This document shows positions 6,513 through 12,712 of a DNA stretch of 38,989 nucleotides, piece by piece. Every line of letters starts with the position of its first letter. Positions within the stretch are counted from its first letter, which is position 1. The position numbers and the translations under genes were made by a program. A model generated the notes under the pieces. The model made no database searches, was not told the DNA's origin, and saw nothing but the letters and a program-made list of their open reading frames with translations. The DNA is from a virus, in IMG/VR virus record IMGVR_UViG_3300035211_000076, positions 1 to 38,989 of that record. The stretch is one strand, 5' to 3'.

Positions 6513-6691
6513 ATACATATTGCCCAGAATTTATAAAAGCCTTATTAAGTAATTCTAATTGTGCTGTGGGTAGAATTTTAGATGCTATTAATTATCCGTC
6601 AGAAAAGCTAAATCTTTTACCAAAATGTTTAAAAGAAAAATGTATGTGGTATGATGATTTGACTAATAGTTGCAAAAAGGTTAGAAAATGA
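6509..6691 (+). CDS. small Cys-containing protein, 60 aa
   Basis: Five cysteines are spread over 60 residues (TYCPEF, SNCAVG, PKCLKEKCMWYDD, NSCKK). The CLKEKCMWYD...C pattern resembles compact zinc-binding phage proteins. It has ATGA overlaps at both ends. The function is unknown. Confidence 0.5.
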   Translation: MNTYCPEFIKALLSNSNCAVGRILDAINYPSEKLNLLPKCLKEKCMWYDDLTNSCKKVRK

Positions 6692-6747
6692 ACTACGTAT
6701 TAAGTAACTTAGAGGTTCCATTGATTACTAGAGAGGATTTAGGGTAA
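6688..6747 (+). CDS. possible tiny ORF, 19 aa
   Basis: It starts by ATGA overlap and ends as TAATG on the next gene (MNYVLSNLEVPLITREDLG). It exactly bridges two genes, so it may serve translational coupling rather than make a useful peptide. Confidence 0.2.
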   Translation: MNYVLSNLEVPLITREDLG

Positions 6748-7337
6748 TGTATAATCCAAATGAAGATGGAATAAATCATATTAATATTTATTCAAAAGGT
6801 AAAACAGAACTTGGACGCTGGTTATCTAACTTTGCCTATGCTCCAATTAATATAGGAAAAGATGGCTGTTTTAATTCTATTGAAGGTTATTGGTACTGGT
6901 TAAGCTGCAAAGATCATAGATTACGATTGTTGTCAGGCTTTCAAGCTAAAAACTTTGGTAGAAAATGCGGAGGCAAAGATAGGATATTTGATAATAGCTT
7001 TAGAGAAAAAATAAAGAAAGCAATAACTATAAAATTAGAAACTTATCCTAAAAAATATCAAGAACTTAAACAATCAACTTTGCCCTTAGTACATTATTAT
7101 AATTTTAATGGTAAAATTGTAGTGCCTAATGATTGTGATTGGATTATAGAACATATTGAATTCCTTAGGAAAGTAGATCATAAAAACTGTAAGAATTGCA
7201 AAAATTATTATGCTATAACTTCTAAGATATCTAAAGATTGTCCTAATCGTGATAAAATTGAAATCTGTGATAATTGGGAACCTTTTACTATCGCTGATCA
7301 AGAAGATTTAGAAGATTATTGGGTATATGATTCTTAA
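6747..7337 (+). CDS. NADAR/YbiA-like domain protein with Cys-rich tail
   Basis: This is a 196-residue protein. Residues 12-75 carry the pattern of the NADAR (DUF1768, YbiA/RibX) fold: INIYSKG, then WLSNFA (25-30), a conserved glutamate in SIEGYWYW (44-51), then LLSGFQAKNFGR (61-72). LPLVHYYNFNGKIVV later matches the closing strands. Characterised NADAR proteins act as N-glycosidases, and some remove ADP-ribose from guanine placed by DarT toxins. The last 50 residues add CKNCKNYY...CPNRDK...C, a possible zinc site. In a phage accessory region a counter-defence role is attractive but unproven. The ribosome site (GGATTTAGGG) is moderate. The family match is by eye. Confidence 0.6.
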   Translation: MYNPNEDGINHINIYSKGKTELGRWLSNFAYAPINIGKDGCFNSIEGYWYWLSCKDHRLRLLSGFQAKNFGRKCGGKDRIFDNSFREKIKKAITIKLETYPKKYQELKQSTLPLVHYYNFNGKIVVPNDCDWIIEHIEFLRKVDHKNCKNCKNYYAITSKISKDCPNRDKIEICDNWEPFTIADQEDLEDYWVYDS

Positions 7338-7351
7338 CATTGAGGTGCATA

Positions 7352-7660
7352 ATGAATATCAATAGAATAAAAAGAGAAATACGAAAGTCACCAAACTGGC
7401 GGAGTGTCGCTGAAAAGTTTTTAAATAATTTGTCTGGAAGCAAGGTATGTTTATTTGATCTACAATGGTGGTGGGACGAAGATAGACATTTTTTAACAAA
7501 TTTAAAGAACGCTGAAAGATTTTTAGATATATTAATTGAAGAACGAGCGTTGATTCGTTGTTCGACGCAAGGGGTAGTATATAAAAAAACAGAAGAATTT
7601 ACTAATCTACTAGAAAATATGCTTAGATTAGATGATATACTACAAAGTAATAAAACTTAA
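7352..7660 (+). CDS. hypothetical protein, 102 aa
   Basis: The ATG at 7352 follows GAGGTG and is preferred over the TTG at 7340. It is a helical protein with a WRSVAEKFLNNL segment, a WWWDEDRHF motif and a leucine-rich end. The helices and the RALIRCSTQGVVYKK hairpin could form a winged-helix fold, but I do not recognise the family. It is the last gene of the left block, before the gene-free stretch. Confidence 0.5.
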   Translation: MNINRIKREIRKSPNWRSVAEKFLNNLSGSKVCLFDLQWWWDEDRHFLTNLKNAERFLDILIEERALIRCSTQGVVYKKTEEFTNLLENMLRLDDILQSNKT

Positions 7661-7990
7661 ATTAATAAATTATATGATTATACTTGTTAGTTAAGGGCTT
7701 TTCGTGTTACGGCAAGTTGTGTAAATTAAGAATTTAATGACTCCAAAATAAAGTGTGACTAGGAAAATACTTGGTTTTTAGCCTAAAAATAAAGGTTTTA
7801 CTACTATAACTGATACTTATTATATTATTATTATTACTTATAATAAAATCGCCATAAAGTAAAAGTGCCTTAACGTGCGTATAGGGGGCTTAATGATTGA
7901 AAAATTTTTATAAATAGACATAGGTCACTTTGCACGAATTAGCGTAAGAAAATTGCTATTAACTAATGGGTATAATTTAAGGTTGCTGCA
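7661..7990 (+). other. 330-bp stretch without a supported gene
   Basis: No ORF above 20 codons has a credible start here. The stretch is very AT-rich, with TTATTA runs around 7817-7845 and several TATAAT-like sequences without matching -35 boxes. A six-codon ORF (7893-7913, MIEKFL) follows a GGGGG run. I see no clear terminator hairpin or tRNA. It separates the small-gene block from the double-HTH gene, so promoter or operator sites would be expected here, but none stands out. Confidence 0.5.
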
Positions 7991-8815
7991 ATGACACGTA
8001 AGAAAAAAGAGCCGGATATATTTGATGACGTTAAAAGAAGAAAAAGGGATATTCTAAGGAGAGAAGAAACTTGTAGAAATAAAAAAGAAAAACTAAAAAA
8101 ACATGAACAAAATTTGAAAGACCCTATTTATTTTGAAACTCACAAAGAAAAAATTAGAAAAGTCGAACGAAAATTAACACAGGTCGCGAGAAATCAAACA
8201 ACCCGATTTCGGCTCATAGGCAGTTTAACTAATCAGTATAAGTGTCCATGTTGTGGAAAAGTAAAAACAAATCCAAGAAATTGGGTAATTTCAAAAGATA
8301 AGAAAAAAGTTCTTTGTAGAATGTGTTTTTCTATTTGCGGATGGGACTATCAACGAAAGTCAAAAATTGATTTTTCAAAAATAAAATTATTTACAGAAGA
8401 AGATGCAGAATTACGATTCCCTTTAGATTCTTTATCTCTTTGTAGGATGAGAGAAAATTTAAAATTAACAGTAGAAGATTTTTCATCCCTAATTGGATGG
8501 TCTGTTTCTTATCAATATAAATTAGAATCCGGTAGAGTTTCTACAATATCCCAAAAAATCATGGATGAAATTTGTACAGCATTTAAAAGAAAAGGCTTTG
8601 ATTTAAAAAATAATATTTGGGGCGAGCCTTTAATATACTATAAAGTAAATGGCAGTTTAATAAGATCTTATCGTAAATTAAAAAGAATCTCTCTAACTGA
8701 ATTATCTTCACTGACTGGGTGGTCTTCTGCTTATTTATCAAAATTAGAATCTGGGAAAGTAAGAATCATTTCACGAACTTCTGCAAAATTAATAAAAAAT
8801 ATTTTAACTAAGTAG
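7991..8815 (+). CDS. zinc-ribbon protein with two XRE-like helix-turn-helix domains
   Basis: This 274-residue protein likely regulates transcription. Residues 12-70 are highly charged and helical (probable coiled coil). A zinc ribbon follows (KCPCCGK at 84-90, CRMC at 109-112). Two related XRE-type helix-turn-helix segments come next, at about 150-200 and 222-272. The repeats share the core SLIGWSVSYQYKLESGRV versus SLTGWSSAYLSKLESGKV, which is internal duplication visible by eye. It stands alone between a gene-free stretch and a strong promoter overlapped by a palindrome, which would suit a phage repressor or late-gene activator. The ribosome site is weak. No close known regulator comes to mind. 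Confidence 0.65.
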   Translation: MTRKKKEPDIFDDVKRRKRDILRREETCRNKKEKLKKHEQNLKDPIYFETHKEKIRKVERKLTQVARNQTTRFRLIGSLTNQYKCPCCGKVKTNPRNWVISKDKKKVLCRMCFSICGWDYQRKSKIDFSKIKLFTEEDAELRFPLDSLSLCRMRENLKLTVEDFSSLIGWSVSYQYKLESGRVSTISQKIMDEICTAFKRKGFDLKNNIWGEPLIYYKVNGSLIRSYRKLKRISLTELSSLTGWSSAYLSKLESGKVRIISRTSAKLIKNILTK

Positions 8816-8839
8816 TATAATCAATTATAAATATTTTAC

Positions 8840-8867
8840 TTGCTTTTGTATATTATTTAACTATAAT
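8840..8867 (+). promoter_or_regulatory. sigma70-type promoter upstream of terminase genes
   Basis: TTGCTT at 8840-8845 and a perfect TATAAT at 8862-8867 are 16 bases apart, just downstream of the regulator gene and upstream of the terminase small subunit. It is the best -35/-10 pair I found in the window and would start the packaging and head operon. Background AT content makes single boxes common, but the pair and location are convincing. Confidence 0.6.
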
Positions 8868-8879
8868 AAAATTATAGTT
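8859..8879. promoter_or_regulatory. palindrome overlapping the promoter (operator candidate)
   Basis: AACTATAAT and ATTATAGTT form perfect 9-bp arms around AAA. The left arm contains the -10 box, so a protein bound here would block RNA polymerase. The upstream double-HTH protein is the obvious candidate. As RNA it would be a weak AT hairpin. Confidence 0.45.
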
Positions 8880-8894
8880 TATTGGAGATTTAAT

Positions 8895-8900
8895 ATGTAA
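8895..8900 (+). other. start-stop element ATG TAA with its own ribosome site
   Basis: TTGGAG lies seven bases before an ATG that is followed at once by TAA. The true terminase start (8910) has its own AAAGG ten bases further on. Minimal start-stop ORFs of this kind can hold a ribosome and tune downstream initiation, but it may also be chance. Confidence 0.3.
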
Positions 8901-8909
8901 AGGCTGATT

Positions 8910-9506
8910 ATGGCAGATAGTGATTATGCACAATGTATGGAAATAGTTGAAGCCGTTATGGAATGGATTGCTCGCCGATGGACTAAAAGCATGATAAAAG
9001 CAGAGTTAAGGGATTGGTTCCCGGGAATGTCTTCATTTGCTTGTGGTTTTATAATTAGTGCTGCTAGGAAAGAAATAAGAAAAAGGTACAATATCGACCC
9101 AGCAGAATACAAGGGAAGACAAATTGAATTTTATGAATCTATTATAAGAAGCAAAACTAAAGTTCGTGATAAATTAAGTGCTGCTGAAAGAATAGATAAA
9201 TTACTTGGACTTGAACATATTGTAAATGATAATCCAGATGCAGTAGCGGCAAAAATAAGAGCCGCTATTAATGAAATGGATAGTTCAATAGGAGCCACAA
9301 ATGGCAAAGAAAGTCAAAATGAAGGGGACAGCAAAGTTAATGCCAAATCCAGCACGGAAAGCAATGAACCACTACGGAGCGAGGAGCCCGCTAAGGAAAA
9401 AGAAATCATTAATGAAGAAGATATCGTGTTCCCTATTGACATTTCTGAGATTCCTAAAGATGCTTTAATTAATTTTGCAGCTAATCAGCGGAAGAAAAGG
9501 GCATGA
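8910..9506 (+). CDS. terminase small subunit (candidate)
   Basis: This 198-residue protein lies immediately upstream of, and overlaps by ATGA, the large terminase. Residues 8-60 look like a helix-turn-helix (IVEAVMEWIARRWTKSMIKAEL...FACGFIISAAR) of the DNA-recognition kind found in small terminases. Residues 65-120 are helical, suitable for oligomerisation. Residues 125-165 are a low-complexity Ser/Glu/Asn linker, and the end (FPIDISEIPKDALINFAANQRKKRA) is a likely contact for the large subunit. It would recognise phage DNA and start packaging. Assignment rests on position and fold impression. A second, out-of-frame ORF lies inside the linker-coding part. Confidence 0.72.
   Translation: MADSDYAQCMEIVEAVMEWIARRWTKSMIKAELRDWFPGMSSFACGFIISAARKEIRKRYNIDPAEYKGRQIEFYESIIRSKTKVRDKLSAAERIDKLLGLEHIVNDNPDAVAAKIRAAINEMDSSIGATNGKESQNEGDSKVNAKSSTESNEPLRSEEPAKEKEIINEEDIVFPIDISEIPKDALINFAANQRKKRA
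9301..9468 (+). CDS. overlapping basic ORF inside terminase small-subunit gene, 55 aa
   Basis: In the +1 frame relative to the terminase gene, an ATG at 9301 follows AGGAG by eight bases. It opens 55 codons beginning MAKKVKMKGTAKLMPNPARK, strongly basic and plausible as a nucleic-acid-binding peptide. The host frame here encodes a low-complexity linker with unusually many G/C-rich codons for this genome, as expected if two frames are constrained. It may also be chance. It is not visible in any single-frame view of the terminase. Confidence 0.35.
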   Translation: MAKKVKMKGTAKLMPNPARKAMNHYGARSPLRKKKSLMKKISCSLLTFLRFLKML

Positions 9507-10846
9507 TTCTTACTCCACGATGGACGGCACTAAAGCCACATGCTGAGCAACAAAGATTCTACTATTCATCTTGTAGATTTAACATCGCTCATGCTGGAAG
9601 ACGTGGTGGTAAAACAGAACTTGCAAAACGAAAAATAATAAAACGAGCATTAACTTTTCAATTACCTCAAGGACGATTTGTTTGTGGTGCTCCAACTCAT
9701 CGTCAAGCAGTTGATATTTTTTGGGATGATTTAATTGCATTGATTCCAAAAGATTTTTTGTTTACAAAAGACAATCGCTCTATCTCAACTTCATATCGGA
9801 AAATAAAATTAATAAATGGAGCTACAATAGAAGTTCTTGGACTTGATAAATCAGAACGAATTGAAGGTCCCCCACTTGATGGATTTGTCGGTGATGAGTT
9901 TGGTAATTTCAAAGCGGATTGTTGGGGTAAACATATCCGACCAGCGTTGTCAACTTTGGGCAGATTAGGATGGGCGGACTTAACTGGAGTCCCTGAAGGA
10001 AAGAATCATTATTATCAGTTAGCGGAAGATGCTAAAGATAAAGATGATTGGGACGTATTTACTTGGCATTCTAGAGAAATAAATCCTGAGGAAGCTGAAG
10101 CAGCGTTAGGTGATTTAGATTCTTTAACATATAATCAAGAGTATGGTGGCGAGTTTGTTTCCTTTAAAGGAAAATGTTATTATGCTTTTAATAGCGAATT
10201 AAATTGTCCACCGGAAGGTGAAAGAATATTATATAATCCAAACTACCCATTAATATTTAGCTGGGACTTCAATCGCATTCCAGGCAATTGTATTATATTG
10301 CAGGAACTTCCGGCTCCTGATTGGTTAATAAAAAGAAATCAAGGAAAGAATCGTGGCACTATAACTTGTGCCATTGATGAAATATTTTTAACACAAGATA
10401 GTAACACAGAAAAGATTTGTGATATACTAATAAATAGATGGCGACATCATAAGGGTCTAGTATTTTTGTATGGTGATGCAACAGGGGGAGCAAAGAAGAG
10501 TAGTGGAGTGAAGGGCAGTGATTGGGATATTATAAAAAATAAATTAAAAGGCGTATTTAATTATCATGAGAAATACAAAAAATCTAATCCACCTGTAAGA
10601 GTACGAATCAATTCTGTTAATAGTAGATTGATTGCAGCCGATGGATATGTTGGGACTATAGTTGATAAAAAATGCAAGTTCTTAATAAGAGACTTTGAAG
10701 GTGTAACTTGTGATGATACTGGTGATATTGAAAAAAGTGATATAAAAAGTTTACTAACACATATATCGGATGGCTTTGGTTATTTTGTAGAAGTTGAGCA
10801 TCCTTTTGGTGGAAAAGAAGCTTATTCGATAAGTAATTATGGTTAA
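9503..10846 (+). CDS. terL: terminase large subunit
   Basis: This 447-residue packaging motor has both expected domains. The ATPase has Walker A AGRRGGKT (31-38) and Walker B FVGDE (D131, E132). The C-terminal RNase H-like nuclease has acidic residues at D255 (FSWDFN), D325 (LYGDATGG) and D423 (HISDGFGYF). It cuts concatemeric DNA and pumps it into the prohead through the portal. The length is normal. The start overlaps the small subunit by ATGA. The portal is not next, as is usual, but about 7 kb downstream, with small genes and a cargo block between. Confidence 0.95.
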   Translation: MILTPRWTALKPHAEQQRFYYSSCRFNIAHAGRRGGKTELAKRKIIKRALTFQLPQGRFVCGAPTHRQAVDIFWDDLIALIPKDFLFTKDNRSISTSYRKIKLINGATIEVLGLDKSERIEGPPLDGFVGDEFGNFKADCWGKHIRPALSTLGRLGWADLTGVPEGKNHYYQLAEDAKDKDDWDVFTWHSREINPEEAEAALGDLDSLTYNQEYGGEFVSFKGKCYYAFNSELNCPPEGERILYNPNYPLIFSWDFNRIPGNCIILQELPAPDWLIKRNQGKNRGTITCAIDEIFLTQDSNTEKICDILINRWRHHKGLVFLYGDATGGAKKSSGVKGSDWDIIKNKLKGVFNYHEKYKKSNPPVRVRINSVNSRLIAADGYVGTIVDKKCKFLIRDFEGVTCDDTGDIEKSDIKSLLTHISDGFGYFVEVEHPFGGKEAYSISNYG

Positions 10847-10849
10847 ATT

Positions 10850-11053
10850 ATGGGAAAAACAAGAAGAAGCGAATTTAATACTAAAAAGAAATTAAAAGGA
10901 TTTAATAAACGCAAAAAATCTAATCGTTCAAAAAATAAAGTTGAATTAAAAAAGATAACTAAATTTTCTAATGATGATGGCTGTGATGATGGCCGGAGAC
11001 CAAATATGAAGCAACTCCATGCTTCTATTTATGGGGAGGATAGCAATGCCTGA
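10850..11053 (+). CDS. small highly basic protein, 67 aa
   Basis: The first 40 residues are lysine/arginine-rich (KTRRSEFNTKKKLKGFNKRKK). A short acidic turn (SNDDGCDDG) and a helix follow. It could bind nucleic acid. It starts four bases after the terminase stop and its end overlaps the next gene. No family is recognised. Confidence 0.5.
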   Translation: MGKTRRSEFNTKKKLKGFNKRKKSNRSKNKVELKKITKFSNDDGCDDGRRPNMKQLHASIYGEDSNA

Positions 11054-11324
11054 AGAAAAATATTTATACAGAAATATTTTTGTTTTAATTAATGGCGTAA
11101 TATTAGAAATATTAACAGATGAGTCATTAAATTATGAATTAAACAGATTCCATAATTCTTGGCATATAAAAGGATACATTATTAAAAATTATGATTTAAT
11201 TGAAAAGACTGTTGATATTAGAATTAAAGACATCTCAGCTTTAGAAATTACTAAAGAAAAAGAATCAACTGTAATAGGTTCATCTTATGAAGAGGATGTT
11301 GAATATCTTGGTTCTGGTGGATAA
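11046..11324 (+). CDS. hypothetical protein, 92 aa
   Basis: The ATG at 11046 follows GGGGAGGA and is clearly the start, rather than the in-frame ATG at 11019. The protein is beta-rich at first (YLYRNIFVLINGVILEIL) with an acidic, glycine-ended C-terminus. Unknown function. Confidence 0.6.
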   Translation: MPEEKYLYRNIFVLINGVILEILTDESLNYELNRFHNSWHIKGYIIKNYDLIEKTVDIRIKDISALEITKEKESTVIGSSYEEDVEYLGSGG

Positions 11325-11431
11325 TGCGTTTATTAAAGACAGATTACATATTCATTTTTTGGTTAGTTCTTAAGCTTGTAATTGACACATCAGCATTAAT
11401 TTATATTATTTGGAGATTAAATAATAAATAA
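11324..11431 (+). CDS. single-span membrane peptide, 35 aa
   Basis: It starts as TAATG on the previous stop. One hydrophobic helix (YIFIFWLVLKLVI...ALIYIIW) with basic ends makes up the product. No strong ribosome site is visible, so it is probably translationally coupled. Unknown function. Confidence 0.4.
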   Translation: MRLLKTDYIFIFWLVLKLVIDTSALIYIIWRLNNK

Positions 11432-11454
11432 AATTTTAATTGAGGAGACTTAAA

Positions 11455-12123
11455 ATGTCAAAGAAAATTTATACCAGTATTGTTGTACTAAGTATTTTGT
11501 TTGTGGTGATCGGCGTTGGGTGTTTACCTTTTTCTTATTACATTACTCCCGGTCGTTTAGATAGAGATGCTAAACTATATACGATAGACGCTGGGGTTGC
11601 AGAGCCAAATGATTATGATGGTTATCAAAATCTTGCTAAATTAGATTTACTTCAAAGAAATGTAGATAAAGCCTATGCAATAAAACAGCAAGAGTTAGAC
11701 CAATTAGCAGAAACAAATAATTTGAAATATAGTTTATGCAAAGGCACAGTTGCAAGTGATAAAGAATCAGCACTAAAAATGGAGGATTTCTTTTTTGGTG
11801 AAAAAGGATTAATATCTTTTGGTCTTGCTGCTGCTGGTTTAAGTTCTTTGTCAGGTGTGGTTTGTTTAATGCGTAAACGTCCTGGCGATATTACTTCATC
11901 AGAATATGAATCGGCTTTGGCACAAGCCCAAAATAAATCAGTTGAGGAACTTTCGGAGAAAGAAAAGCAGTTTATACAACTTGTAAAAACTATTGAAGAG
12001 TTTAAGAAATTATATAAGGGTGATGAAAACTATCAAGGAGTATTGGATAGTCTAAAAACTGTATGCAATGCGAATCAGGATTCTTCAACGCAAGTTGCAG
12101 TTGCTACAATCAAGAAATCATAA
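11455..12123 (+). CDS. membrane protein with two spans, 222 aa
   Basis: The ATG at 11455 follows TTGAGGAGA and is preferred over the TTG at 11440. Hydrophobic helices lie at about 6-29 and 119-139. The segment between them (30-118) is mostly charged and helical, and the C-terminal 80 residues are helical and Glu/Lys-rich (ELSEKEKQFIQLVKTIEEFKKLY). Both ends could be cytoplasmic with the middle outside. The length and topology do not match a standard holin or spanin. Unknown function. A structured intergenic region follows. Confidence 0.6.
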   Translation: MSKKIYTSIVVLSILFVVIGVGCLPFSYYITPGRLDRDAKLYTIDAGVAEPNDYDGYQNLAKLDLLQRNVDKAYAIKQQELDQLAETNNLKYSLCKGTVASDKESALKMEDFFFGEKGLISFGLAAAGLSSLSGVVCLMRKRPGDITSSEYESALAQAQNKSVEELSEKEKQFIQLVKTIEEFKKLYKGDENYQGVLDSLKTVCNANQDSSTQVAVATIKKS

Positions 12124-12150
12124 ATAAGTTTCCGGAGGGTAACTATAAAC

Positions 12151-12227
12151 GAGAGTCCTATCAGGTTAAACTAAATATTTACGATTAAGTTCGATTATTA
12201 TATAAAATGAACTTTGATGGGACTCTC
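12151..12227 (+). ncRNA. long-range RNA stem in intergenic region
   Basis: GAGAGTCCTATCA (12151-12163) pairs with TGATGGGACTCTC (12215-12227): 13 bp with one G-U pair, enclosing 51 bases. It lies in a 152-bp gap and is not followed by a T-run, so it is not a classic terminator. A TATAAA-like -10 (12201) sits in the loop. It could be a processing site, a leader structure or a small RNA. Confidence 0.4.
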
Positions 12228-12228
12228 C

Positions 12229-12241
12229 ATCATTAACAAAA
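12229..12241 (+). repeat. 13-bp direct repeat, copy 1
   Basis: ATCATTAACAAAA occurs here and again at 12679-12691. Each copy lies 20-35 bases before a gene in similar-sized (152-bp) gaps that flank the 94-codon gene at 12276. It could be a shared binding site or a trace of duplication. Confidence 0.4.
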
Positions 12242-12275
12242 TTCAGAGTATGAATTTAATTGAAAGGTTATATAA

Positions 12276-12560
12276 ATGAATAATGAAGAAAAAGTAATGG
12301 GTAAAGATGGCATAATAACTATTAAACTACCGGAAAGCTGCCAGGAACATCAACCAAAATACAAAGAAGGAATATGGCAAACATATTCTATTCATGAACT
12401 TGGGATGTGGGTGCATTTATTTTTAAAGAGAGCGTTGCATCGTCGTGATAAAATAAAAGCACGAAAAGATATTACTGATGCTCAAAATTATTTAAATATG
12501 ATGCAAGCAAAAATAGATGAGGTAAGACAAAAGTTGACTAAAACTTTTGATAAATCATAA
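12276..12560 (+). CDS. hypothetical protein, 94 aa
   Basis: The ribosome site is AAAGG and the start is MNNEEKVMGKDG. The C-terminal 60 residues form helices (HELGMWVHLFLKRALHRRDK, DAQNYLNMMQAKIDEVRQKL), likely a helical hairpin or coiled coil. This general type occurs in siphoviruses near terminase genes, but I cannot name a function. It is bounded on both sides by 152-bp gaps with matching 13-bp repeats. Confidence 0.6.
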   Translation: MNNEEKVMGKDGIITIKLPESCQEHQPKYKEGIWQTYSIHELGMWVHLFLKRALHRRDKIKARKDITDAQNYLNMMQAKIDEVRQKLTKTFDKS

Positions 12561-12564
12561 AATT

Positions 12565-12618
12565 AGTCTTTTGTCAGTAGTTAAAGACTCAGGGACATTA
12601 TTAAGTTAAGTTAAGTTA
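12565..12618 (+). other. hairpin followed by TTAAG tandem repeat
   Basis: AGTCTTT (12565-12571) and AAAGACT (12583-12589) form a 7-bp stem with an 11-base loop directly after the stop at 12560. TTAAG repeated three and a half times follows at 12601-12618. The stem has no proper T-tract, so a weak terminator or mRNA-stabilising hairpin is the most I would claim. Confidence 0.35.
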
Positions 12619-12678
12619 ATGGATGATGACTGAAAAATCATAACTATTGCGAAATGCCAATTATTATAATAATAAATA

Positions 12679-12691
12679 ATCATTAACAAAA
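12679..12691 (+). repeat. 13-bp direct repeat, copy 2
   Basis: Second copy of ATCATTAACAAAA (first at 12229-12241), here 22 bases before the start of the bifunctional glycosyltransferase gene. Confidence 0.4.
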
Positions 12692-12712
12692 CTTTTCTAA
12701 GGTGGCGACCAA

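Noticed and set aside
7682-7735. A short stretch in the gene-free region reads GFSCYGKLC, like part of the nuclease at 4755 (GFPCFVVRC).
   Set aside because: Only about ten residues can be compared, flanked by stops; too short to claim a pseudogene.
7839-7844. TATAAT within the gene-free stretch as a promoter for the double-HTH gene.
   Set aside because: No -35 box at 15-19 bases upstream; such hexamers are common in this AT-rich sequence.
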